Source: an uncultured Flavobacteriales bacterium
GTDB taxonomy: Bacteria; Bacteroidota; Bacteroidia; Flavobacteriales_D; Parvicellaceae
NCBI GenBank assembly: GCA_913042175.1
Contig: CAJWIX010000003.1
Location: 1-60,107 of the forward strand
Direction of reading: 5' to 3'
Length of the DNA: 60,107 bases
Shown one piece after another: positions 27,750 through 37,437 of this stretch. Below the pieces are notes generated by a model. The model ran no database searches, was not told the origin of the DNA, and worked only from the letters and a program-made list of their open reading frames with translations. How positions within the stretch are numbered: position 1 is the first letter of the stretch; each line of letters begins with the position of its first letter. The translations under genes were made by a program, and so were the position numbers.

Positions 27750-30704
27750 ATGAAATCATGGGTAAAGAAAATACTTAAAGCAATACTGGTCATTTTTGTT
27801 TTATTGCTGTTATCACTTTTGTGTTTGCCTTATTTTTATAAGGATAATATTGCTGAATACATTAAAAATGAGTCTTCAAATTATATTGATGCAGATTTAG
27901 TGTTTGATGGTATTGATGTATTCGCTTTAAAATCTTTTCCAAAATTAACGGTTGAGTTAGATGCGCTAAAGTTGATTGGAAAAAATAAATTCAAAGGAGT
28001 TGAGTTAATTAACGTACAACATGTTGCCGTTGAAGTGGACTTGTTAGACATTTTGATACGAAATAAATATCAATTAAATAAGCTAAACGTAAACAGACCT
28101 ATTGTCAACTTAATAACGCTTGAGGATGGAAGCGTTAATTATGATATATATATAACAGATGATGAAAATCAATCTTCCAACACAGTTGCAGAGTCATCTC
28201 CGTTTGAATTTAAAATCAATACCTATAGTATTGAAAATGCTAATCTAAACTACATAGATAAATCATATTCAATTCAGCTTATAATGGATTCTTTAAATCA
28301 TTATGGATCTTTTGTTTTAAATGGAGATTCGTATGAATTCAAAACAAATACCAGTGCGGCTGACCTTACCTTCTCTTATGATGAAATAAAATACTTCAAT
28401 AAGACCAAACTTGACCTTAAATTTAATGGTGTAATTGAATTTATTGGAGATGACTTGGTGTTAGAAATAATAGAAAACCAAATTAAGCTAAATAGATTCA
28501 ATTTTGGTATCGAGGGTAGTTTTAAGATGTTAGCTGATGATTATGATATGGATTTCAATTTAATAACTCCTAGCCAATCTTTTAAGGATTTTTACAGCAT
28601 TATACCAGGGGCATATCGTAAAGATTTTGATCAAATAGAAGCCAAAGGAAATTTTGGTTTTGATGGTCATTTGAAAGGGGTGTATAATGATGAAATTTTT
28701 CCATCCTTTCAATTTAATTTAAATACCTCTGATGCATTTGTGCAATATCCAGGATATGATCATGCCATTGAAAATGTTAATCTCTTATTAAAAACCAGTT
28801 ATCCTGGAGGATCTAATTTTGATTTATTAGATATTAATTTAGAACAATTAAACCTATCATTCTTGAATTCTACTTTGGCTATGTCTTTAAGAGCTCGGGA
28901 TTTAGAAAGTGATCCAAAAATTCAGACAAATTTAAATGCTGAATTAATATTTGACGATATTAAAAAGGTTATACCCATTGATTCAAGTGAAATAAGTGGT
29001 ATGCTCAATGCAAATCTTAAAGTTGATGGACAATACTCATCCATTGAAAAAGAAGAATATGACCAATTTAATGCCTCTGGTTTATTTGAATTGAGTCAAT
29101 TTCATTTTGCTTCAAAAGATTTGAATCAAACTTTAAGTATAAGTGGACTCATGTTTGATGTAAAACCTAATATTTTAGAACTCACTAAAATGAATGCACA
29201 ATTTGGAGAAAGTGATTTTAGCTTGACAGGGACATTAGAAAATTACTGGCCATATATTTTAAGAAATCAAAATCTGGATGGTTCATTTATATTAAACAGT
29301 AATCAAATAAATCTTGACGAATTGATGGGCAATTATGATACCACTTCAATGTATGCTTCAGTTGACTCTTTGACAGTAGATTCATTAACTAATCAAAATG
29401 ATTTATCCGTTTTTTCTGTTCCAGAAAACATTCATTTCTTTTTTAATTCAAACGTCTCAAAATTAATTTATGATAGTCTACCTGTAAATAACTTCAATGG
29501 AACTATAGTTGCAAATCATGGAAAAGTTCATTTCAACAACTTTGCCATGAATATATTTAATGGAGAAGTAAATATGGATGCAACATATTATAGTACAGCT
29601 ATAAAAAGAGCAAAATTCTTAACTAATATGGATGTAAAAAATATATCTTTTGATGATGCCTATACCTATTTTAACACCATTAAAAAGTATACACCAATAG
29701 TCAATTATTTCGAGGGTAATTTTTCTACTCTATTAGAAGCAGATTTAGTTTTGAATGAGCATTATTACCCAGTTTATAGTGATATTTCTAGTAGTGGTAA
29801 ATTAACATCAGATGAGGTTGAAATTTTAGCTAATCCAATATTTGATCAATTAAAATCTTATGCTGCAGATTTATTTAAAGAAAATAAAAAAGTTGAAAAT
29901 TTGAATTTGTCTTATGAATTTAAGGATGGCAAGTTTATACTTGATAGTACAGCATTAAAATTAAATAATTACGATTTAACCATAAATGGATACACCTCAT
30001 TAGATCAAAAAGTTAATTATGATATAACATCAAAAATTCCAGTTTCTCTTTTGAATAATTCAAATAAAACAATTAACGCCCTACTTTCTAAAACTAAGGG
30101 AGTTACCAGTATTTCAGATCATGTTCCTTTGGTTATTAATATTTCGGGAGATATCAAAAGCCCTGTAATTTCCACAAGTTTAAATGAGCTAAACAAGCAA
30201 GTAAGTGATAATATAAAAGAAAAGATAGAGGATCAAATTACTGATGTAAAAGACAATGCAATTCAACTTGCTGAACAAAAGGCTGCAGAAATAATTAGAA
30301 TAGCTAAAGAAAATGCTCAAAAATTAAGAGATGAGGCAAATGAAAAAGCAAATAAAATAGAGTTAGAGGCCAAAAAAAATCGTGAAATCGCAGATAAAAA
30401 GACCAAAGAAGAGGTAGATAAATTTAAAAAAGAGGGATATAAAGCAGCAGAAAAAGTAATAGAGGAAGCGAAAACACCAGTAGCTAAAATCGCAGCTAAA
30501 AAAGTAGCTGATAAAATGAAAAAAGAAACTGATGAAAAAGCGAAAGCGCTTGAAAATAAACTAAATAAAACATCAGAAACCGCAGAAAAATCAGCCTTTA
30601 AACAAGCAGAAAAAATTCGAGTAGAGGCAGATGAAAAAGCGAAAAAGATGGAGCAAGAAGCAGATGAAAAAGCAAAGGAAATAATAGATTCAACAAAAAA
30701 ATAA
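27750..30704 (+). CDS. AsmA-like family protein with C-terminal A/E/K-rich tail
   Basis: N-terminal TM, FDGIDVFALKSFPKLTVELDALKLIG; AsmA-like repeats; last roughly 165 aa highly charged helical. Confidence 0.8.
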   Translation: MKSWVKKILKAILVIFVLLLLSLLCLPYFYKDNIAEYIKNESSNYIDADLVFDGIDVFALKSFPKLTVELDALKLIGKNKFKGVELINVQHVAVEVDLLDILIRNKYQLNKLNVNRPIVNLITLEDGSVNYDIYITDDENQSSNTVAESSPFEFKINTYSIENANLNYIDKSYSIQLIMDSLNHYGSFVLNGDSYEFKTNTSAADLTFSYDEIKYFNKTKLDLKFNGVIEFIGDDLVLEIIENQIKLNRFNFGIEGSFKMLADDYDMDFNLITPSQSFKDFYSIIPGAYRKDFDQIEAKGNFGFDGHLKGVYNDEIFPSFQFNLNTSDAFVQYPGYDHAIENVNLLLKTSYPGGSNFDLLDINLEQLNLSFLNSTLAMSLRARDLESDPKIQTNLNAELIFDDIKKVIPIDSSEISGMLNANLKVDGQYSSIEKEEYDQFNASGLFELSQFHFASKDLNQTLSISGLMFDVKPNILELTKMNAQFGESDFSLTGTLENYWPYILRNQNLDGSFILNSNQINLDELMGNYDTTSMYASVDSLTVDSLTNQNDLSVFSVPENIHFFFNSNVSKLIYDSLPVNNFNGTIVANHGKVHFNNFAMNIFNGEVNMDATYYSTAIKRAKFLTNMDVKNISFDDAYTYFNTIKKYTPIVNYFEGNFSTLLEADLVLNEHYYPVYSDISSSGKLTSDEVEILANPIFDQLKSYAADLFKENKKVENLNLSYEFKDGKFILDSTALKLNNYDLTINGYTSLDQKVNYDITSKIPVSLLNNSNKTINALLSKTKGVTSISDHVPLVINISGDIKSPVISTSLNELNKQVSDNIKEKIEDQITDVKDNAIQLAEQKAAEIIRIAKENAQKLRDEANEKANKIELEAKKNREIADKKTKEEVDKFKKEGYKAAEKVIEEAKTPVAKIAAKKVADKMKKETDEKAKALENKLNKTSETAEKSAFKQAEKIRVEADEKAKKMEQEADEKAKEIIDSTKK

Positions 30705-30708
30705 TATC

Positions 30709-32094
30709 ATGACCCAGAATTATATTGAGGAAAACAAAAAAAGATTTTTAGAGGAGTTAATGGAATTATTAACCATCCCCTCAGTAAGTGCAGATTTATC
30801 ATTCAAGAATGATGTTTTACAAGCAGCACAATTTTTATCAAAAAACCTAGAACAAATTGGTGTTGAAAATGTGGAGATATACCCTACTAGCGGACACCCC
30901 ATTGTTTATGGTGAAAAAATCATTTCAACAGATGCTCCCACAGTTTTAGTATATGGGCATTATGATGTTCAACCAGCTGATCCATATGAATTATGGGATA
31001 GCGATCCTTTTAAACCAGAAATTAGAAAAACAGATATTCATCCTGATGGGGCTATTTTTGCAAGAGGCGCTTGTGATGATAAGGGACAAATGTTTATGCA
31101 TTTAAAGGCATTTGAAGCTATGAATAGCACAAACAATCTACCATGTAATGTCAAATTCATGCTTGAAGGCGAAGAGGAAGTTGGTTCAGAAAATTTAGAA
31201 AAATTTGTACGTGAACACAAAGACATGCTTAGTGCAGATGTTGTTTTAGTTTCAGATACAGGAATTATAAACAATCATACTCCTTCTATTTGTGTTGGAT
31301 TAAGAGGCTTAAGTTATCTAGAGGTTGAGGTAACAGGACCTAACAGAGATTTACATTCTGGATTATATGGAGGTGGTGTAGCTAATCCCATAAATATACT
31401 TTCTTCTATGATTGCTTCACTACATGACGATCAAGGAAAAATTAACATACCTGGCTTTTATGATGAGGTATTACAGGTGAGTGATGATGAAAGAAAAGAG
31501 ATGGCTAAAGCTCCATTTAACCTTGAAAATTATCAACAGGATTTAGCTGTAGATACAGTACATGGGGAATTTGGATATTCTACAAATGAAAGAACATCAA
31601 TTAGACCATCTTTAGATGTTAATGGAATTTGGGGAGGCTACATTGGAGAGGGGGCTAAAACAGTTCTTCCTTCAAAAGCTTATGCTAAAATTTCAATGAG
31701 ATTGGTTCCAAATCAAACTTCAGCTGACATTACATCATTATTTGAAAATCATTTTAAAAAAATTGCTCCTTCTTCTGTAAAAGTTAAGGTTACCCCACAT
31801 CATGGAGGAGAGGGAGTAGTTATTCCAACTGATTTTAAGGGCTATTTAGCAGCAAAAAAAGCCATGAATAAATCTTTTGGAGTTGATCCAATACCTGTTA
31901 GAAGTGGAGGTAGTATTCCTATTGTCCCTATGTTTGAAGAAGTATTGGGGTTAAAAACAATTTTACTTGGCTTTGGTTTAGATTCTGATGTTATTCATTC
32001 TCCAAACGAGCACTTTGGCTTATTTAATTTTTATAAGGGAATTGAAACAATACCTTACTTCTATGAGTTTTACAGCGAGTTAATGAAAAATTAA
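30709..32094 (+). CDS. M20 family dipeptidase
   Basis: VLVYGHYDVQPADPYELWDSDPF, ARGACDDKGQMFMHLKA, EGEEEVGSENLE. Confidence 0.92.
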   Translation: MTQNYIEENKKRFLEELMELLTIPSVSADLSFKNDVLQAAQFLSKNLEQIGVENVEIYPTSGHPIVYGEKIISTDAPTVLVYGHYDVQPADPYELWDSDPFKPEIRKTDIHPDGAIFARGACDDKGQMFMHLKAFEAMNSTNNLPCNVKFMLEGEEEVGSENLEKFVREHKDMLSADVVLVSDTGIINNHTPSICVGLRGLSYLEVEVTGPNRDLHSGLYGGGVANPINILSSMIASLHDDQGKINIPGFYDEVLQVSDDERKEMAKAPFNLENYQQDLAVDTVHGEFGYSTNERTSIRPSLDVNGIWGGYIGEGAKTVLPSKAYAKISMRLVPNQTSADITSLFENHFKKIAPSSVKVKVTPHHGGEGVVIPTDFKGYLAAKKAMNKSFGVDPIPVRSGGSIPIVPMFEEVLGLKTILLGFGLDSDVIHSPNEHFGLFNFYKGIETIPYFYEFYSELMKN

Positions 32095-32098
32095 ATCC

Positions 32099-32548
32099 TT
32101 GCTTAAAAAATTATTATTAATACTATCTGTTGCATTAAGTTCTTGTATAGGCTATAAGGATATAGAATTTCTTGAAGTTCACTCTACTTCATTTGCTAAT
32201 GAAGGCGATTGTAAGCCTTTGTGTGCAAAAATTAAAATATATAACCCTAACAGCTATAATATTCATATGAGAAATATTAGCGTTCGTGCAGATTTAAATG
32301 ATAATACTATTGGAGATGTTTATACTCAAAAGAAAATTAAATTAATTAAAAAGGATACGATAGATGTTGATTTAAATTTTCAGTCTGATTCAAAACAAAT
32401 AGTTTCATCATTATTCGGATCATTAGGTGCATTATTTGGAAAGCCAACTCAATTGTTGTTTGAAGGGTCTGTAAAAGCAAGAGTTTTTGTCTTTAGCAAG
32501 AAGATAAAATTTAGTCATAAATCCGACTTAAAAGATTTAATAAAATAG
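32099..32548 (+). CDS. Lipoprotein, LEA14/WHy-like
   Basis: Lipobox ALSSC; CAKIKIYNPNSYNIHMRNISVRADLNDNTIG pattern of LEA2-type domains. TTG start. Confidence 0.6.
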   Translation: MLKKLLLILSVALSSCIGYKDIEFLEVHSTSFANEGDCKPLCAKIKIYNPNSYNIHMRNISVRADLNDNTIGDVYTQKKIKLIKKDTIDVDLNFQSDSKQIVSSLFGSLGALFGKPTQLLFEGSVKARVFVFSKKIKFSHKSDLKDLIK

Positions 32549-32549
32549 A

Positions 32550-32566
32550 ACGTAATTTGATTACGT
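32550..32566. repeat. Perfect inverted repeat ACGTAAT-TTG-ATTACGT
   Basis: Read directly; lies just after the 32548 stop and before the 32603 gene. Confidence 0.8.
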
Positions 32567-32602
32567 AGTGATTGTATTATTTAGTGGTTATAATTTTTTA
32601 TC

Positions 32603-32923
32603 ATGAAATCATTAAATCACTTCCCATCCACTTTCAATGTCAATTATATTGTTTTTGAAAAAAACGACACTGCATTCCTTTTACAGGGTTATGTTTACTC
32701 TAATCAAAAAAAATACTACACTACTATTCCAGTAGATATTCTTCGATTAAGCCGATTGATTGAACATAGTTTAGGAGGTCAAATAATGCAAAGAATTTGG
32801 GATAGATTTTATTCTTCTTCAGACCCAATTGTAGAAGTTAACCCTAAGAAGCACCTTAAGATGGATATAAGATTAAAATCATCAGAATTAGGAATATTAA
32901 CCAATAAATTAAAAACTGCATAA
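32603..32923 (+). CDS. Hypothetical protein (106 aa)
   Basis: ORF with ATG start, one base before the HIRAN-like gene. Confidence 0.7.
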   Translation: MKSLNHFPSTFNVNYIVFEKNDTAFLLQGYVYSNQKKYYTTIPVDILRLSRLIEHSLGGQIMQRIWDRFYSSSDPIVEVNPKKHLKMDIRLKSSELGILTNKLKTA

Positions 32924-32924
32924 T

Positions 32925-33266
32925 ATGAAAACTCTAGCACTATCATCAACAGAAAATATTGTACTCCCTAAAATGGGAATAATGACACAACTTATTGAAT
33001 TATCAAGACATGATTATATCTATGTAAAAAACCACCTACATGAAAATACTTCTTTAGTAATTGAATTAGATAAAAGTAGATATTGGGATGAAAACGCTTT
33101 AGCTGTTTTTTATAAAGGTTTTAAGCTGGGTTATTTGAATCAATCTATAAGTAAAGTGGTGAAAAAATTAATGACAAAATATGGCGGGGTGTCAGCTATT
33201 TTAAAACACAAGACATCAGCAAAAATACCGTTTGATGGATTAGATATTTTAATTAAAATAGGATGA
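32925..33266 (+). CDS. Stand-alone HIRAN domain-like protein
   Basis: LSRHDYIYVKNHLHENTSLVIELDKSRYWDENALAVFYKGFKLGYLNQ resembles HIRAN core (D.NA.AV...G..GYL). Confidence 0.7.
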   Translation: MKTLALSSTENIVLPKMGIMTQLIELSRHDYIYVKNHLHENTSLVIELDKSRYWDENALAVFYKGFKLGYLNQSISKVVKKLMTKYGGVSAILKHKTSAKIPFDGLDILIKIG

Positions 33267-33269
33267 GTT

Positions 33270-34472
33270 TTACCTACTAAGCCAGTAGGATGGATTTTCT
33301 GTATTCATGCCATCACTTGAAATTTTCCAAATTTCAAAATGGGCTTCTGAAATTCCATTTTCATTAAGTAATAGTTTTCCTATACTTTCCTTAATTTCAA
33401 GTTGATCGCCTTTTCTAACAAAAACTTCTTGAAGATTTGCATAAACTGTTCGGTATTCACCATGGCTTACCATAACGACTTTTCCTGCTCCAGGAATAAC
33501 CATGACACTAGTCACTTTTCCACCAAAAACTGCTCTTACTAGGGCTTGTTTAGTTGTAGAAATATCAATACCATTATTATCAATTGTAGCAGTACTTACG
33601 ACATGGTGTCTGTGTTTCCCGTATTTACCTGTTATCTCACCTCTTTCTACAGGCCAACTTAGTTTACCTTTATTGTTTCTGAAATTTGCAGACAGTGCCA
33701 ACCCTTCAGGAGTTAATTTAAATTTGGCTTTTGTTTTAGCTTCAATGGCTTTTAGTTCCGCAGCAATGGCTTTTTTAACAGCTTTAGCTATCTCTCTTCT
33801 TTTTTGGCTATTGTTTTCTAATTCAAGAACTAAATTAGATTCATTGTTTTTTAATTTTAATAAATATTCTTCTTGCGTACTTTTATCTTTAATATAATTG
33901 TTTTTTTCTTCATTTTTTACGTCAATTACTTCTTCTTTTATGTTTAATTCTGCCTTTAACGTTTGCTTTTTTTCTATAAGTAATTCTTGAGTTTTTTTAA
34001 TTCGTTCTACCTGCTTATTTCTATAATTTGCGTAATGTTGGATATATTTCATACGATGAAAAGCTTCTGAAAAGGTAGATGAAGAAATGATATATAAAAA
34101 CTTGTAGTTAGGATCCCTGTTTTTAAAGGCATACAGTAACATATTTTTATACTCTTCAATTAAAATTTTATTTGTGTTTGAAAGTGAATACACTTGTCTA
34201 TTTATATCATTTATATTTTGATCGAGTTTTTTAATTTGCGCATTGTAATTTCGAATTAATTCTTCTCTATATGATATCTGATTTTTAATGATGCTCAATT
34301 GACTAATGGTCAATGCTTCGTTTTTTTGAGTTTCTTTAATTAGCGATTTGGTGTTTTCAATTTTCTTTAATAATACCCTCTCTTGTTTTTTCAAGACCTC
34401 ACTTCTTTTTTGACCTACAAGTTCTACAGGAAAAGTGAAAAGAATTAATATGATTAAATACTTAATTTTCAT
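33270..34472 (-). CDS. EnvC/M23 family murein hydrolase activator-like protein
   Basis: Signal peptide ending LVG|Q, long coiled coil, C-terminal LytM domain GKLSWPVERGEITGKYGKHRH...GIDISTTK. Confidence 0.9.
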   Translation of the reverse strand: MKIKYLIILILFTFPVELVGQKRSEVLKKQERVLLKKIENTKSLIKETQKNEALTISQLSIIKNQISYREELIRNYNAQIKKLDQNINDINRQVYSLSNTNKILIEEYKNMLLYAFKNRDPNYKFLYIISSSTFSEAFHRMKYIQHYANYRNKQVERIKKTQELLIEKKQTLKAELNIKEEVIDVKNEEKNNYIKDKSTQEEYLLKLKNNESNLVLELENNSQKRREIAKAVKKAIAAELKAIEAKTKAKFKLTPEGLALSANFRNNKGKLSWPVERGEITGKYGKHRHHVVSTATIDNNGIDISTTKQALVRAVFGGKVTSVMVIPGAGKVVMVSHGEYRTVYANLQEVFVRKGDQLEIKESIGKLLLNENGISEAHFEIWKISSDGMNTENPSYWLSR

Positions 34473-35289
34473 CCAGTTTTATTTCTTCATAATTTTCATT
34501 AATCTTTAATCTAGGAAATTTTAATGGAGTGTTGAATCTAATACTTTTATATTCCAAATCTAGCCTATAATTATCAGGCTTAAATAATATACTAAGTTTA
34601 GTTGGAAAATACTCATTGTCTTTTTCTACCCATTCTTTATAATTTATATTTATTTCTACATTGTTTTCTGGAAAAATTATAGCTATTGAATCACATTTGT
34701 AATTGCGTGGATTTACCCATGAGCTATAAATATATTCTGGGGATTTTTTTGCCTTATTAGAGGTTACTCGATTCGTTTTTCTTTTTCTATGAGAAAACAA
34801 GTGGTATTGTCCTTTTTTGTAATGCGCACTATTTTTTTCAGTTAAATGATTGATATATGAACTGCCTAATAAAAAATCTTCTATCAGAAAGTAAGATAGG
34901 GTAATATTATATTTTTTTTCAAAGTCTTCAAAAGTTCCAAAGAAGTAAGATTTTTTAGGAAATTCAAATTGACCTTTGATGCTATCTTTTTCAAAAAATG
35001 CCCTTGCTGCTTTGACGCCAAAGCTTGAAACATTGACCCATATTAGACTATCTCTTTTGATTCTAAAATTTAATGTCACTTCACTTTCTTCTTCCTTATA
35101 AGTGAACTTAGCTTCAGCTTTAAATTTTGCCCACTTCATTTTTGGTTCGTGATGATGAATGGAATCCATTAACTTTTTAGTATTCAATATTTTTATTGGA
35201 GCACCACCATTTACCGGTTTAATGGTCCTACACGAAAAACTTAAACCAATAATTAAAAAGGGCAATAAAAATTTAAGATTATTCCACAT
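34462..35289 (-). CDS. DUF4292 lipoprotein
   Basis: Lipobox LSFSC; SLIWVNVSSFGVKAARAFFEKDSIKG...LIEDFLLGS. Confidence 0.8.
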   Translation of the reverse strand: MWNNLKFLLPFLIIGLSFSCRTIKPVNGGAPIKILNTKKLMDSIHHHEPKMKWAKFKAEAKFTYKEEESEVTLNFRIKRDSLIWVNVSSFGVKAARAFFEKDSIKGQFEFPKKSYFFGTFEDFEKKYNITLSYFLIEDFLLGSSYINHLTEKNSAHYKKGQYHLFSHRKRKTNRVTSNKAKKSPEYIYSSWVNPRNYKCDSIAIIFPENNVEININYKEWVEKDNEYFPTKLSILFKPDNYRLDLEYKSIRFNTPLKFPRLKINENYEEIKLDEN

Positions 35290-37000
35290 ATTTTTTTTCC
35301 TTGACTTTTCTTTTTAGTATTTCTGAATCTTTACCACCTTTAATTGCTTTTTCCCAAAATTGAACAGCTTCATTTTTTTTTCCAAGCATAAATAAGGCAT
35401 CTCCATAGTGCTCTAACACTTCATTGTCTTTTTCTTCACTTTTCATCAAAGCTTTAAATAGTGTTTGTTCAGCTTGATCATATAGTTTTTTTCTAAACAG
35501 TACCCATCCATATGTGTCTATAAAAGTATAAGAGTCAGGTAAAAACTTTAAGGCTTTGAGGATTAAATTTTCCGCTTTATCTAAAGATTGGTTTTGAAGA
35601 GCCAGGTAATAACTATAATTATTTAACAGAATAGGATTATTTTCATTGAGCGATAAAGACTGGTCATAATTCTCAAAGGCAATATTGTAATTTTTTAATC
35701 CATAATAGGCATCACCAATTTGATGGTAAAAATCACTTTCTAAAGTTTGATCATCAAAAACAAGAAGCTTACCTTGTTTTAACATTAAGAGTGCATCATC
35801 CCAATTATTTTGCATATTATAAATTATCCCTTTGGCTAAATAAGGGAAAGGCTGATTAGGATGATATAAAATGGCATTTTCAGCATCTTTTAAGGCTTGT
35901 TTGTAAAGTCCTCTTGTCATGGTAGAGCCAATTAGTTGCCCCCATAACTTATATGATGTAGGGTCAATGGATAAAGCTTCACGTAAAAGGGAGCATGCAG
36001 TATCTTCTTTCATTTGGATAAAGCTTAAATCGCTTAACAAAACTAATATGTCATGATTTTTAGGGAATGAAGTCAAAAATTGAATACATAATTTCTCTAC
36101 TTGTTGAATAGAAAATGGGATGGTTTTATCGTATGTGATTTGAAATAAAATTTCTTGCTTAAGTTGTTGATCAACTTCAATAGAAGACATTACTTTACTT
36201 AAAGCACTAAAGCCATGTTGAAACAACCCTTTTTTCATATAATACTGAAACATAGACAATTGGACCAACCCGTTAGTAGAGTCTATATCCATCATTTTTT
36301 CAAGCAAAATTTCAGTTTTTTTTCCTTTTCCTCGGCTATCGTAATATTCTGCTAAAATTCCAATTACTCTAAGGTTTTTGGGGTTTTTTTTAATATAATT
36401 TTCAAGTTCTCTAGTAGCTTTTTTCTTCTTTTTTAAAAAAGCAAAAATTTGATGTTTTTGTAAAGATAGATCTTCAGAAACTCCCAATTCATTTTCAATT
36501 TTCTGAAGGACTTTGATGGATTTTTTAAACTTGTCAGCATTTAAATATGCTTCAGTGAGTGAAAATAAATAGTCAATTTTATTTGGCTTTTTTATTGATA
36601 ATTTTTCAAATGTTGCTGCGCTTTTTTCATGTTCATTATTTTCTTGATAAAGCACAGCTAGATTAGCTAAGTACCATTCATTGTTAGGAGACAATGACAC
36701 TGCCTTTTTAGCATACTCTATAGCTTTTTGTAATTTGTCTTCAGTTTTATAAATTCCTGAAAGTTCAAAATAGGATACACCACTATTTGGGTTTAGTTTT
36801 AAGCATGCGTTAAATAGTGAATCAGCCAAGTACAGATCGCTGCTAATTTTAGCACCAGTAGCTCTAATTAGAAGGTTTGAGTATTGTTTTTCATTAAAAA
36901 AATCAACTTTTTTTTGAGCAAATGAATGATAAGGAGTTACAACACAAAATAATATTATAAAACAAGATTTAATATATATGTTAAGAACAGATGGATTCAT
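35279..37000 (-). CDS. Secreted tetratricopeptide repeat protein
   Basis: Many TPR units (e.g. YYGLKNYNIAFENYDQSLSLNENNPILLNNYSYYLA); signal peptide ending SFA|Q. Confidence 0.88.
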   Translation of the reverse strand: MNPSVLNIYIKSCFIILFCVVTPYHSFAQKKVDFFNEKQYSNLLIRATGAKISSDLYLADSLFNACLKLNPNSGVSYFELSGIYKTEDKLQKAIEYAKKAVSLSPNNEWYLANLAVLYQENNEHEKSAATFEKLSIKKPNKIDYLFSLTEAYLNADKFKKSIKVLQKIENELGVSEDLSLQKHQIFAFLKKKKKATRELENYIKKNPKNLRVIGILAEYYDSRGKGKKTEILLEKMMDIDSTNGLVQLSMFQYYMKKGLFQHGFSALSKVMSSIEVDQQLKQEILFQITYDKTIPFSIQQVEKLCIQFLTSFPKNHDILVLLSDLSFIQMKEDTACSLLREALSIDPTSYKLWGQLIGSTMTRGLYKQALKDAENAILYHPNQPFPYLAKGIIYNMQNNWDDALLMLKQGKLLVFDDQTLESDFYHQIGDAYYGLKNYNIAFENYDQSLSLNENNPILLNNYSYYLALQNQSLDKAENLILKALKFLPDSYTFIDTYGWVLFRKKLYDQAEQTLFKALMKSEEKDNEVLEHYGDALFMLGKKNEAVQFWEKAIKGGKDSEILKRKVKEKKYVE

Positions 37001-37437
37001 TAACTTTTCCCTGTACTTCCAAAGCCACCTTCTCCTCTTGCGCTAGAACTTAATTCCTTTAATTGAATAAAATTTGGCACTTCATGTTTAGCTAAAATCA
37101 TTTGAGCTATTCGCTCTCCATTTTTTATTTCAAATACTTCATTTGAAAGATTAATTAGCAAAACACCAATCTCACCTCTATAATCAGAATCAATAGTTCC
37201 AGGGCTATTTAATACAGTAATACCATGTTTGTAAGCTAATCCACTTCTAGGTCTTATTTGTATTTCATATCCCAAAGGAATTTCAACCTTAAGCCCCGTA
37301 GGAATTAATTTTCTTTCAAGAGGGTTAAGGATTATTTTTTCATTTAGATAAGCTCTAATGTCAACACCAGCTGATCCAGCAGTGGCTAATGCTGGTGTAG
37401 CATTAGTTGACTCGTTAATGATATTAATGTCAATCAT
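37000..37437 (-). CDS. dut: dUTP diphosphatase
   Basis: [61 protein letters not shown]. Confidence 0.97.
   Translation of the reverse strand: MIDINIINESTNATPALATAGSAGVDIRAYLNEKIILNPLERKLIPTGLKVEIPLGYEIQIRPRSGLAYKHGITVLNSPGTIDSDYRGEIGVLLINLSNEVFEIKNGERIAQMILAKHEVPNFIQLKELSSSARGEGGFGSTGKS

Noticed and set aside
30300-30700. Repetitive gatgaaaaagcgaaa-type DNA considered as a tandem repeat or CRISPR-like array
   Set aside because: Units are irregular and in frame; explained by the A/E/K-rich coding tail.
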